In this document: piece after piece, positions 12,375 to 24,992 of the stretch
How positions within the stretch are numbered: position 1 is the first letter of the stretch
Layout: every line of letters starts with the position of its first letter
NCBI GenBank assembly: GCA_008694505.1
Contig: VZDJ01001247.1
Location: forward strand, 248,001 to 312,000
DNA from: Cyanoderma ruficeps
Lineage: Eukaryota > Chordata > Aves > Passeriformes > Timaliidae
Reading direction: 5' to 3'
Length of the DNA: 64,000 nucleotides
Notes under the pieces: generated by a model
What the model was told of the DNA's origin: nothing
Database searches by the model: none
What the model saw: only the letters and a program-made list of their open reading frames with translations
Program-made: the position numbers and the translations under genes

Positions 12375-15300
12375 TTCTACTTCCACTGCCTTCCTTCCTC
12401 ACTGCCCACATTTCAGCTTATTTTTATTTCTCAGTAGAAAATTTTCTACCTCCTCTTCTCTTGTCTTTCTTTCTAATTTTCATCTTCTTTGGGTCTTATC
12501 TTCAGAGCCTTCATCTCCAGTGGCTCATCTGAGATTGTGGCTTTCTTTGAACTTTGCCTCTGCCTTTGTTTCTCATAACAGGAGATTTGGGGTCATGAAA
12601 ATGTTCCTGGCAGTGGGGGGCACAAGCTGATCTTCACTGGGAAGAGAAACTGGAACCTGTTTTTGAATTTGTGGAGAGATACCTGTTTGACACACTTCTA
12701 GGCAATCCATGTTGGAAAAGAGGGAAATGAGCTCCTGTTGCTTTTATAGAATTTTATCTAAACTGAAGTTCAGCAGAGAGAAAAAACTTCCTGCAACTAA
12801 ACAAGAGAGTTTCATATGTAAAACAACTTTCAGTGATGAAATTTTAAATAAATTCTACATATTAAAAAAACAAAAAACAAACAACAAACAAGGCTTATTT
12901 GTTTCCCCAGAACTTTAAAATTCTGAACAACTTATCTCACTGTGCAATCCTAGTGGAAGCTCTTGAATGGGACAGGGACAGCAAGGGGTTGAGAGACTCT
13001 GCAGTCAGGTCTCCAAGTAATCCTGATAATGTTTGTTTTGGAGCTAATGTTGTTTCCTGAATGATCCTTGAGGACTACAAGGTGGTTTTCAGTCTCTTTT
13101 TAGAGAACACTTAGCAGTGTGGAGTCTGGTCCTGCTGGTGAAGTTTGCAAATATTGTTCTGGTGGTGGTACTGGTGACTCGGGTAGCACTGTGCTGACAG
13201 CAAACCTTGATCCACACATCAGGGAGCAGAAACCTCACCTGCATCCCTGCCCAACCTCTGTATTTTTGGGAGACTAATGTTTGCAAGTTTGCAAAGAGAG
13301 TACCCAACTTTACTCCTCAGACAACACAGAGCTTTTTGAAAAAAAGCCCTTCCACTTGTGCACACTTAGATGTAAATCTCAGCCATAACCTGGCCATGCT
13401 TGCTATAAGAATGGGGCTGTTTCACAGTCGATTTTCTTCTAAACCCAGGGACTTTCCACTGAGTTGATCCTTGTGGTTACATTTTAGAAGGTACTGCCAA
13501 AGGAAACGGCCTCAGCAGTCATCCCAAATGATTTATGGGATGTTCAAATCCAACACGTCTCTCATTCACATTATGCCTTGATGCAGATCTGTCTAAGCAG
13601 AGTGTGTGCATGCAAATTCATTCACATGAACTGTAATAAGGCTCCACATCCCTCCAGGAGCTTTGAAAAGATGAGGGATACTTATCCCATTTTTATTCAT
13701 TGATCCATCCATTCTTGATGCAAAAGATATCATATTTCTAAGCTTCAGCCACAAGGACCTCCAGCCTTGCTGAGGAATTTTCTGAACCACTGACTCTAAT
13801 TTCCATATTCTGGGGAGAACAGTAGAATGCATTAGATTAATATCTGAACTTAGTAAAGCATTTGATATCATAGTTCGCAAGAATTATTCATGAAAATAAT
13901 CTATCTTGGCTTGACTATGATCCTTTGGAGGAATTAATACTTAAAAATGGTTAAACGTGATTGTCTATGAGGATGCCGCTGACCTGGGGAGCAATCATAT
14001 CAACCTCAGCCCACAGAATAAAAATAAAAATAATGTCATTTATGTAGTTCCTTATCCTACTCAAGGGAGGAAGTTTAGAGTCCGTAAAGTGTTTGAAAAG
14101 TGCTTTGCTATAAGTGACTGGGATATTTTGGCTGACATCCTGCTTTGCGATAGTATCCATTTTAGGCTTACTTGCATATAAATACTTCCTGGCTTATTTT
14201 CCCTAAGAGGCCTCCGGGTGCATTTCATCAATTAAAAGAATATTTTATAAACCATTAACAATACTCTGCCAACAACTGGCAACACTTACTCAAAGCCCAA
14301 CTAAAATAAAGCTGCCGTGGTGCCACAAGTGAAGACCCACACCTTTCTTACAAGACTTTGTTCTTCTTTCATTATCCTTCAGAGAAGGAGAGAACCAGCA
14401 GAGGCCATTCTGATGGGTATTGATAAGTGCTTGGGTGAAACACAAATGCCATGGAAGTGTTAGATGGCTCATTTTTGGAGAGCAGAAAGAAGCAAGGATA
14501 CACTTAGGTACTCGATTTGCTCCGACCTTGAAGTACAAAGGTTGTGACCACTGAGAATTATTTATTGATACCTAGTTGTTAGATTTTAGGTTTTCTAGCT
14601 TTTATCTACAGTGATGGAGAGAAAGGCATTCATAGCCACACGTTTAATAATTTTCAGGACCTTCTGTTTGTCAAGAATTTCCTGTTCCCAGAGTCACCTT
14701 TTCCCCAAATTCCCTATAGCTGGTGTACAAGCTGGAGAATTCTGAACTTGAAACTGAAAATTAAGGTTGAGTGTGAATTTGCCTTTTCCTGGGGCAGTGG
14801 GGTTTGATGCTTTCTAAGCTCTTTCAGTGATTGAGATAAATATTGTGCAGCTTGTGCCTTGAAAATGATAGGAACTATCAATTTAATGAGCAGTTGTACT
14901 TGCTAAAGTGCTTTCCTCAATTTTTTTGTGTGCGTGTGCTGTGATCAAGTGCAGCATCAGGGTCACTAAACTATATCTTTATACTTTAATTGCATGCCTA
15001 CATGTGTGATTGACGAAAAAATTGATAAACTGCACCTCACGGAAAACAAATAGCTTTAAAAAAAAATGCTCCAGATCAGATTTTCTGTTTGTCGCCTTTT
15101 TGTTCCCCTGCAGCAAAACTCTGCACAGCCCTGACAGCGAGGATACAAGGTCAGTGGAGATGCTGACATTTAATGCCTGTAGTAAACATTTCAGCATACA
15201 GAAAGCAATTATTTACAGCTTAAGCAGTGAGAAATTACAAAGCTCGTGTTTAGACCTTGTGGCTTCTTGGCTGGTATTTGCAGAGGTGATGTATGCACAA

Positions 15301-18300
15301 AAGGATTTCTTTACTGCTGTATTTTCTTTACTGTATTGTCTCAGGATGTTATTGTGCTGAACTTTCTGAAGGCTAATAGCTCACCGAGCACAATAAAAAG
15401 TGGTTATTTAGCAACACTTCCACGGGTATAATGCTTTTCTTTTTTACCCTCTAATGCACCTTTTTAATAACTTCCAGCTGAAAACACTGCCCTTATTTCC
15501 TAGGAGCTCTTCGCCTTCACTAAATCACCAGTAGGTATTGTTGTTTTTACAAACCTCCTCAGAAAAACAGCCTTTAAAATATTATTATTTCAAGTAGCAG
15601 TTCACAGAACAGAGCAGTGCTTGTACTGAGCAGGAGAAGAATGCAGTAGATTGCAAACTTCTTATTCTTTTAAATAGTAAGGTTTTTTTAGAAGCTTACA
15701 TAGTTTTTTTTTTGGTTTTTTTTCTGTGAGTGCTGAGTGCTGTATAATGCCTGCTGTGTTATGTGCATTTCCCAATTAGAAAATCACACTTTTAGAATTT
15801 TAATGCACTTAAGTAATACATGTTTTATAAAACCTGAATTTAAAAGTAATTTTTTATCCAAAATCAAATTATTATTGTTTATTATGCATTGCTATTATTG
15901 TGTATTTTAACCCATGATATCATGGCAACTACCAAAGATGAGTAAAAGGTGAATTTAAAACTGTAGCAGATTGTACAAGGAAAAAGACACAAAGGATAAA
16001 TGACAACAGAAATAAAAAAGTTGAGCACAGCAGGGATGTTGTGTGGTTACATTGTCTGAGAACCCTGCAGCTTGATACAGATTGTTAAAATACAATACTA
16101 GTAAAACGGGAATTAGGGGAAGTAAAACTTTTTCTAGGTACGAACATGGTATGTTAAAAAAAAACAAACAAACCAGGAAGGATTAGGAAAGCCAGGAAAT
16201 TTTTGGCTGTCTTAAACACTCCATGTTAAATTCTCATTCTAAATTTGGGGGTTTTTTAGTGTTGTGGTTGTTGGACCTTTTCTGGCCACTCTCACAGTGC
16301 CCCTCCCCAACAGGATGTGAGAATGAGATGGAAAACTCATGGGTTCAGACACGGACAGGGACACCACATACCAACTACCAGGCTAAATAAGGAAAATTAA
16401 TTTAGCTTATTGTCAATTAAAATAGAGTAGGAAAGTGAAAACCAGAGACAAGAACACTTGAGAGAGTTTTCTGAGAATACTTTATGGTTTTTTTACTAAA
16501 AAACTGTGAATAATCCTTGTGTGTAGTCCGTTCCATTCCTTTTTTCTTTTCTCTCTGTCAAACAACTCCATCATCCAAAAAAAACCCTCTCCAACAGCTC
16601 CTTTCTTTCAAACTCTTGAAAATTCTTGAGGTACCACAGTTGTTGGCCTTTCCCTTTGGGGAAACATCAGAGTTATCACCCTTCAGCTGAAAGCAAGACA
16701 GTCTGGATGCCTAGAAAAAATCTGAACTGCCCTTGGCAGCCGTACTTGGAATCAGTCTCAGCTTCCCTAGGATGGGTGGCCCCAAAAATAGTCAACTCGG
16801 GCCTTCAGTCAGCATCTGAGATGCACAAGCTAGGCAATTTAGGTGAGGAGATAAAACATGCAAGCTCCTGTGAAGATGTTGTGAGCAACTTTTAGTGCAG
16901 GTGCCTGGCTCAGTCACGCTCTCGTCGCTTGCAATACATTCTACTCCTCCAAGAGTTACGAGCCTCTTCCTCATATTTATTTGTATGTGGAGTTATAAAT
17001 TTCTGATCTTATTTCTTGCTTGTGGGATAAATTTTTCTCCCTGTGCATTCTTATTCATGCAGGCTTTCATTTGATCCTGCTATAAGATTCTTTCCTCCTT
17101 TTCATGTGCTCAAAAATCGTAGCCGCAGCGGTTTCTGTGCTTGCGGAATTATGCAGCTGCTTAACACTCCTGTCTTTCTTATTGTGCTTATTCTCCTTCC
17201 TAGTGTAATCCTGGGGACAGGAGTTATGGCACTGGAGTCTCTTAAATCACCAGGGTTAACATGAGCACAGTTTGCACTCCCTGCAGTCAGAGATCCAAAG
17301 GCGCAGGGTGCCCTGGGGCTGGGCATGCTCGTGGGGCTGCTCAGGGCAGGGGGTGGCTGTAGCTCTGGACAGAATCCACCTTTCATGCTGCATTTTGAGC
17401 TCTGAGGAAGTGCAGTTTTTTCAACAAAAACACCCCAGCCAACAAACTGAGCAAATTATTTCCACTGCCTTTAATTATGCATAAGCATTCCTAGAAAGTT
17501 GTCTTAAAACACATCCAGTGTGACCTAGGGATTGTTTTTCATTTTCCTGCTGTAGTGGACACTTCACTGTGCCATCCTCCATTCAGCTGCCTAAAAAGAA
17601 TGGAAATAGTGCTTTCAGATAAATAAAGATGCAGTTTTACCCTCCACCCCTTTCTTCCTGCCCTTGTTTTTTTTTTTTCCTTTTCAGAATAAGCCGATCT
17701 ATCAAGGTCACGCACTGGGAAGTAGAAAATGCAGGTGCTGGGAGCTGTCCAGCAGTCTGGAAACATTTATTTGTGCCTCAAACAAATTGTTCATTTAGTC
17801 CTCAGACTGTTTAGCTCTCGGCCTCCTGACATTTTCAAATGACAGTAGTAAAAATGAACGTGGTGTGTGGAGTTGTAGCTGCTGGTTTATGTACTGCTCG
17901 AACAGGAGTTAATGAACCCCTTTTCTACCTTGTGAGGTTACAAAGTAAAGCAAAGAAAAGGCTTGTGGGGCTGGGAAAACCCTGAATAACATCAACATCA
18001 TAAATAAATTCCTGAAGTAGGATTGGTTCCACCCTCTGAGCTAAATTTGATAGCATAGTGCACTTCCTCCAGTGTTAGGAGGAGGGTGAGGCCCATCCAA
18101 AACCGGATTAAAGGACAAGAAGAAAAGGTAAAAGTTGAGGAGGACTTGCTTCAACTCGCCTGTAGTAAACCTAAAAGAAAACCTTTGACAAAAATCCATG
18201 CCCAGTTCCACCATAAGAAGTACTAGTCTTAAAAACAAATCTACAGCATTAAGAATTAAAAAATTACTAGGATGAGGAAAGGAAGAAAAGATTCTGGGAG

Positions 18301-20310
18301 GAAGATTCTCCACCAGTTGTGATACTGACTTTTTTTTTTTTACCCCATGTAACCAACACCACAAGCTTCAGAGCACCTGGTGCACCAGTGTCAGAGATAC
18401 CTCTTGTAAACCAAAAGTGGTTTAATGAGATGTAAATCAATTTGGAATTGAAAAAGTTTGTTGATGCTAAACAGTTTTGACTGTCAGGATGCATTCAGGA
18501 TCAATATCGGTAATGCAATGGATAAAAAACAACAATAAATAAACAAGTAATAAATGTACACCCCTAATTTCCTTGTACTCTTCTACAGCAGGTCGAGGGA
18601 GCTTTAATCTGGCACAAAGAGGCAGAAATATGCTCCTGTCCCTCAGCAAAAAGTGAAATAGCATCTACAGAAAGGAATGAGTGCTTGGGAGGAAAGTGCA
18701 GCCAAAGTAATAAATAGTAACATTGTGAGTGCTGGATCTGGATAATGAAAAATAAGCCCCTGCAATAAAAAACATAATCAAGAGAGCAAATCAGAAAACA
18801 GATTTTAGGAGTTCATCGTGAATTTTTATATAAAATAAAAATAATCTTAAAATAGAAAATATCTAAAACTTCAAGGAAAAATTAAGCAAATGAAAGGGGA
18901 AACCTGTAGGGTTATATGTATGAAGAAGCAGAGAAATAACATTATTTAAATCATCCTTTAATACCAGACTTAGAAGGATGTGGGGGGCTGTTCCTCTTTA
19001 AGAACAAGGATAAAACAAAGCATTTATACAAAAATTTGGTGTTGTTACTGTGGTAAACAGAAATCAATCAAAGCTTACATGTCCTATTTGTTAGACATGT
19101 AGAAAAAAAAATCCCTNTTTTGTTAGAAATGTAAAAAAAAAAATCCCTACTACTGCAAAAAAAAAAAAAAACAGATAAAAAGTTTTTTAAAACCTATATT
19201 TTGATGCCTGCTTTTAGTCTCCCTAAATGTTTTTTCAGTTTATGAAATCTGTGGCACCTTGCACACAGGTGCCTGAGCAGTTATTTGTATGTCTAAGCTC
19301 CTATAAAGCTTGTAAAAGGACCAAAAAATAATTATTTATGCACCTAGGAAAACGGAGTTATAATCGGAGAAAAGTGACTTTATATGCAGTCTGCATAGCT
19401 TATAAAGGGATTTCAGTGTTTTTCTCTAAAAAGCAGAGATAAATTATGATCTTTTCTAAATATGATAAAACACATATTTTTAGTTTCTTTGTGAAAAATC
19501 TCTGGAAAAATATCAGGAGGTGCCATTTTCCCACATTGCCATTAACACTGTAAATGATGAAAGTGGTTTCTTAAGGAGAATACTGAGACTTTTCAATGAA
19601 ATCTCAGTCTCTTGAAATTCTGTAGGAATGTTGGGCTTCAGGATGTAGGGGAGGTGCCCTTCCTCCTTGGTGGCCACCCTGCTGGCTCAGCACCCATTCC
19701 AGGGGTGCAGAAGCACTTGCACAAAGGGAAAAAGATAAAACACAAAACCACAGTCCGGGTACAAGACCTCCCAGACTCTTTTTTGAGCCCCTTCCCACCA
19801 GTTCCCCATGTTGGTTTTACCCACAGTTACATATTCTCTCCTTCTCTGTCCTGGGCTCCCTCTAAATAGATCTATTTATTATTTCACTATCTATTATTTC
19901 ATTTGTCCCTGTTTTCTTTTTCACCACAGAAGCCATTTCTCCTATCTCAGCACACAAATTTAGAATGTTTGACAGCATTTCCAGGGTAATCCTGGCACTG
20001 CTGACACAGTTCCCTGGGTGCTGCTGGCCTTTCAAACTGTCTCCACAAAAAAGTCCCCCGTGCTCCCTTCCAAATATTTCTAAAAGGTGCCTTTCTCTCC
20101 CATAAATCCCATTGAACTCCCGAAAATCTGGCCATTCCTAACAGCACTGTCTGTATTTTTTTTTCCTTATCACTGTGTTCTTTTTACACCCAGGAATTCC
20201 TTGTGTCATTCCTGGTGGTTTCCCAGAGTCTGTTCACTTCTCAGGGCTTAGTCTTTTACCTGTGTGACCAATTCTCTAGACTCTGAAAATCTCAAGTTAA
20301 AAGAACCATA
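12375..20310. other. Intronic stretch with no recognised element
   Basis: AT-rich, with short homopolymers and one single-N position (19117) flanked by a duplicated 29-bp segment. No element or exon recognised. Confidence 0.5.
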
Positions 20311-20315
20311 AAATT

Positions 20316-20390
20316 AGGAAAAAAACCAAAAAAAACCCCAAAAAAACCCACCAAAAAAACCAAAAAAAAAACCAAGAAAAAAACCAAACT
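20316..20390. repeat. A/C-rich low-complexity tract
   Basis: Runs of A interrupted by CC ('aaaaaccaaaaaaaacccc' and similar). May be an old expanded poly-A tail or simple repeat. Confidence 0.8.
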
Positions 20391-20773
20391 AAAATCATTA
20401 TTAAATTTTGGTATCTTCTTTTTTCCTTTATTGCACAGTATTACACTTACTGAAAATATTTAATAAGTCTGATTTGATAATAAAGTTACCAGAAAATGTT
20501 TTGATAAGTCCAGTTTGATATTCATCTCTGTTACATCCTCATACTGCACGAAACCTCAGAACAATGTGCCACACCAGGAGAATGGGAAAAACGTGTCTCC
20601 TAAGGATAACCCAAAAGTCACCCAAAATTCATTAATCCAGTAAAATATTCATCATATTGTATGTAATTGCCATCATATACAATCCATACATGACAAACTG
20701 ATTTAAAAATGGAAAAAGCTCTCCTCGTGTGCTCTGTATCATGGCTGACAAGGCAATAATACCAAAGTACATT

Positions 20774-21189
20774 ATTAGGCCTTGCAGCTAAAAGTGAAAT
20801 TCTGGTGGTTCTATGACGCTGTTGTTCACAACAACAACACAAGAATCTGACTTCAGAAGGCTGAAAAAGTGACTCCTTTATTGTTGGGATGTGTCTCCCT
20901 CTTATACTATTCCACACAGACCAATTTGGTGAAACAAAGGCAAACCTCTTCAATCACATTGGTCAGACCAGAGGGACATCAAGAAGTCCCTCCTAGGGAA
21001 AGAATGTAAACATAGAACAGTTACAAAACCATGTCTCTTGTTTATAGAAAATTCCCTGAGAAAGTAATTTCAGAAAACAAAACATCTCAGGCACGGAACC
21101 AGGGCTACAGTTCTACAAAAGCCACACACATTTTAGACCTTGCAGCCAAATGTGATATTCCAGTGGTTCTACAAAAGCCACACACTTTG
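20774..21189. repeat. 57-bp tandem repeat (2 copies) interrupted by an LTR
   Basis: Copy 1 (20774-20813, continued at 21116-21130) and copy 2 (21133-21189) share 'ccttgcagc', 'gtggttcta' and 'caaaagccacacac'. The LTR at 20814-21109 splits copy 1 exactly within 'gttcta|caaaag'. Confidence 0.8.
20814..21109 (-). mobile_element. Solo LTR, minus strand, 296 bp, perfect 6-bp target duplication
   Basis: On the plus strand it reads TGACGCTG...GGGCTACA and is flanked by GTTCTA on both sides (20808-20813 and 21110-21115). On the minus strand it has a TATA-like TAGTATAAG near 20902-20910 and AATAAA at 20877-20882, in the right order. No internal retroviral sequence is attached. Confidence 0.85.
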
Positions 21190-22872
21190 GCACAGCAGAA
21201 AAAGCTGGACACGTGGCTCCCCAAACTTTGTTCTGTCACATCAACGCTGAAGAGTTGATGACCAAACACCTGATCAGAAAGGGTCAAATGTACAACTGCA
21301 ACTTCACAGACACTGCACAATCAATAGTTTGAAAATCACATCTCTAACCTTCAGGATGACCCCCTAAAGACAACATCTTTGAGCTTCTTGAATTCCCCAA
21401 GGACAGTGCTGGATTAATGAGCACACCGTGCCTTGTGGCTTGTCACCTCTCAGCAGCAGTGGCTGTACCATTAGTTTGCAAAACATTCCCTGTCATCCCA
21501 GCAATCTACAGATGCTGCTCCTTTGACCTCACAGAAAACTGTGTGCACTGATCATCCCCATCAAGAACAGGTGCTGAGACAGGGGTTTAATGCAGTCACC
21601 TCCATCCATGCACAGAGAGGCATCCCTTCACCTTGGTGCACACTGGCAGGGATAGACATCAGCCTTTCTTGGTGTTCAAATGTCCTTGACATGCCCTACA
21701 AACTCATCATGGGAGGTTTTGTGGGTAGCTTATTAACCAGGAATTCCACAAATACCTGGTATGTTGGTGAACATTGGAAATATTCAACCACCACAGAAGA
21801 TTTGGCCTTGCCTTTTCCCCACCAAGCTAGGGAAACGGGAATATTGGTCTCTTGTTTTCTTAGGCTGTCGGATCAACAGCAAGCAACTGCACTGACAAAC
21901 CCTGAGCTTTGGCTGCTGTCCCTGTGGGGCCCTGCACCTTGATGCACAGACAGCAAACCAAGTCTCACAAGAGCTGCTTTTAACAATATTTCAGCAAATA
22001 AAAGCTGTTGAACTCCACACTATAGAAAGGAGGTCTGGACTTTTGAAAAGCTCCAAATCTGGGTTCTGCTCAGGTGCCTTCGGACTGGCAGTAAACTCAG
22101 AAGGAATGAAATGCCAAATCCCTAAACGTGAGAAACATGTGGTTGCCACGTGAATGCTGTCCAGATGGTGACCATCCCTCTACCTGTGCTTTAGCCAATT
22201 TGTATCTGTGTATGCAGCTTTGACAGCTATTGAGTTCTCTTAGTTTTAACACTGGTTTTAGAATGCATTTAATTTTCATACTAAGAGGCCCAAATTGCTG
22301 ATGTGGGATGGAATCCAAAACGCACTGAGCTGAGCAGGAGAAAGAAAAAAATCACAGCCTGACTATATCTTGGAACTAGTAATCAGTGACTGAAACTTTT
22401 CTATGGCTGGCATCACACTCTTTAATAAATGTAGTAGAGTGTTGAAAGGCAAGACATGGACAAAACTGCGTTGCCATGTGTGTGATTCTTCTCCATTTAT
22501 TGTCTTGGCTTATTGGGACTAAACATGATTGAATGTGAGGTGGAAGGGATTCTGGTAGGATAGCCTGGTTCAGACAGCTCATCACAGCAGGCAGTTTAAC
22601 ATCAATACACTGTGTAAATAAACACCTTTGCAAATGGGAAACAACCACATTTCCAATCTTTTTGTACTCCAGGGCCTCAGCTGACAGGCAGCATTTTGGC
22701 TTCCTTGAAGTGGAGTGATTCATGCAGTGCAGCTATACTGCTGCTCATAACCAGGATGGTGCTTTTAAAAGGTGCCCAATACTGCAAAATCTCTGTTTTC
22801 ACAGCCCCAGGAAGCAATAAAGGCTGCCCACAGCCATTTGCAGCATTTTCTGTATTATCAAGTTGAAACATA

Positions 22873-23080
22873 GAGTCACAGAATCATAGGATCACAGAGT
22901 GGTTTGGGTAGGAAGGGACCTAAAGCCCATCCAGTGCCACCTCCTGCCATGGGCAGGGACACCTTCCACTAGCCCGGGACCCTCACAGGGAAAAATGTCT
23001 TCCTTGGAGTCTTCTCCACTCCAAGCTGAACTATCCCAACTCAGCCTGTCTTCATAGCAGAAATGTTCCAACCTCTCCTA
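22873..23080 (-). mobile_element. CR1 LINE 3' fragment, antisense
   Basis: Starts 'cagaatcataggatcacaga', then 'tggtttgggtaggaaggga', 'gccatgggcagggacacct' and 'tccactccaagctgaac': the inverse of a CR1 3' end. Confidence 0.9.
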
Positions 23081-23746
23081 TATATTTTTTTAAAAAAACA
23101 TTTTTTTTAATGCTTGTACGCAGCATATCCTGGTTCAAAGTATAACCATGTATATTGCAGGCTAACAGGCAAAGCTCCCCAGATTTCTTGGCCAAGTGGT
23201 ATAAATCAGTTCTCTGAGTCACTGGGTGAGCTGGCACTTGGAGGACCTTGGATCTCTCAGGCCAGGCCAGGCTTGGTTTAGTTTTCTGTATAAAATCCAT
23301 TTCAATTAAAAGCCTTGCTGACAGTAGCACCATTATTCAATCTGGGAAGAGTCATTCCACGCTGATAAAATTGGATTTCTTTGTCACAGTCTTTTGGACT
23401 CTATCCCCACAATGTGTAGCAATTTTGCACAGAAAAAAAAAAAAAAGGNAAAAAAAAAAAAAAAAAGGAAAAAAAAGAAAAAAAAAGTTATTTGATCCAC
23501 AGCGGTTATTGCAGTTACAAATAGTGTTCACAAAACTGAATTCATAATTCCCCAAAGCGTCACAGAGCCATTCAGCCACAGCACAGCTGGGGAAGAGAGT
23601 GCTGAAGAAGCTGAACAAAATAACTGATTGGGGTGATCACAATGGGAGTGGTTTAATGCTGCCACCCGGCAGAAATTATCCATTTCCACCCCCTCGGGGC
23701 TGGCTGGGAAGTCACAGCACAAACCACTCAGCTCTCACTGAGGATC

Positions 23747-23837
23747 AATGTTTATACACATAACTTCCTAGAAGGTGTATTAATATAATTATAATCATTA
23801 ATAAGCAGATATTTTCCTCTTCAACATCTTCTGCACA
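23747..23837 (+). repeat. Inverted repeat, left arm
   Basis: The reverse complement of this stretch matches 24891-24992, including a 38-bp exact block (the complement of 'aaaatatctgcttattaatg' onward) and a 20-bp exact block ('tgcagaagatgttgaagagg'). It lacks a 14-bp insertion present in the right arm. Confidence 0.9.
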
Positions 23838-24101
23838 TTGAGCCCAGGGACTGGACATGGAGAGTCTGTAAGGAGATATCCAGATATGGCTGCCCCTGTG
23901 TCCTCTGGGGCCTGGAAGCCTGGAAATGGCAGCAAAGCTTCTGTGCTGAAGCTAAAGGAATACAGATTCCTGTAAGAATACCTGCAAGAATACAGAACAC
24001 CTGCAAGAGTGGCAGCTTTGGGCATTTGACTAAATCTTGTGGCTCTTTGTGCTGTTCCTGGAATACTGATCTCACAGTTCTAAGTATGTACTTTGCAATA
24101 T

Positions 24102-24580
24102 CATGGAGTCATGGGATGGTTTGGGTTGGAAGGGACCTTAACGCCCACCCCCTGCCCTGGGCAGGGACACCTTCCACTATCCCAGGTTGCTCCAAGCCCC
24201 ATCCAACCTGGCCTTGGACACTTCCAAGGATGGAATAGCCACAGCTTCTCTGGGCACCCTGTGCCAGGGCCTCACCACCCTGACTGGGAAGGATTTTTTC
24301 CTAATATCCCATCTAAAACTGCCTCTTCCTGCTCGAAGCTGTTCGTCCTTGCCCTGTCACTCCAAGCCCTTGCCCAAAGCTCCCCAGCTCTCCTGGGAGC
24401 CGTGTTAGGTGCTGGAAGGCCTCAACAGCTTCACCCCAGAATCCTCTCTCCTTCAAGCTGCACAATCACAACTCTCCCAGCCTTTTCTCATAGGAGAGGT
24501 GTTCCATCATTTCACAGCCATGGGGTGCCCTTGCTCGTAGGGTTTCTTTTACACCTCTGCATGAAGAACCTCTTTTGCTT
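24102..24580 (-). mobile_element. CR1 LINE fragment, antisense, about 480 bp
   Basis: Contains 'tggtttgggttggaaggga', 'cccatccaacctggccttgg', 'ggcaccctgtgccagggcct' and 'ctcccagccttttctcata': the inverse of the CR1 3' region. It explains the 172-codon open frame overlapping it. Confidence 0.95.
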
Positions 24581-24890
24581 CAAGGAAATCAGAATCAAAA
24601 TACACTTCTAAGCACAAAATAAACATCCATTACAATTTCTCTTAGCTAACTGGTCGTTAGGAGAGCAAGGTGGAGCAAACAGGCCCTGCTGATGCTTCAC
24701 CCAGCAAACAAACTCTGTAGGATGAGTTACCTTGTAAACTCTGGTTTTGAAGAATTTTTCACTCCTTCCATACATGAAACAGTAAGCAGGGGCAGTGAGG
24801 AAATGTATATCACTTCTGAGAAATACCAATTGTATGTTGCTTTCTAAAGCAAGTCATTGAAATACTTTGAGGATTAGTATGCAATATGCA

Positions 24891-24992
24891 GAAGATGTTG
24901 AAGAGGGAAATTTGAAGAGGAAAATATCTGCTTATTAATGATTATAATTATATTAATAATCCTTCCAGGAAGTTATCTGTGTAAATATCAAT
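24891..24992 (-). repeat. Inverted repeat, right arm
   Basis: Partner of 23747-23837 in opposite orientation. It carries a 14-bp extra segment 'gaaatttgaagagg', which duplicates the adjacent 'gaagagg'. About 1.05 kb separates the arms, and a CR1 fragment sits between them. Confidence 0.9.

Noticed and set aside
24093..24611. 172-codon open frame on the plus strand
   Set aside because: Lies in the inverse of a CR1 3' region; no protein motif.
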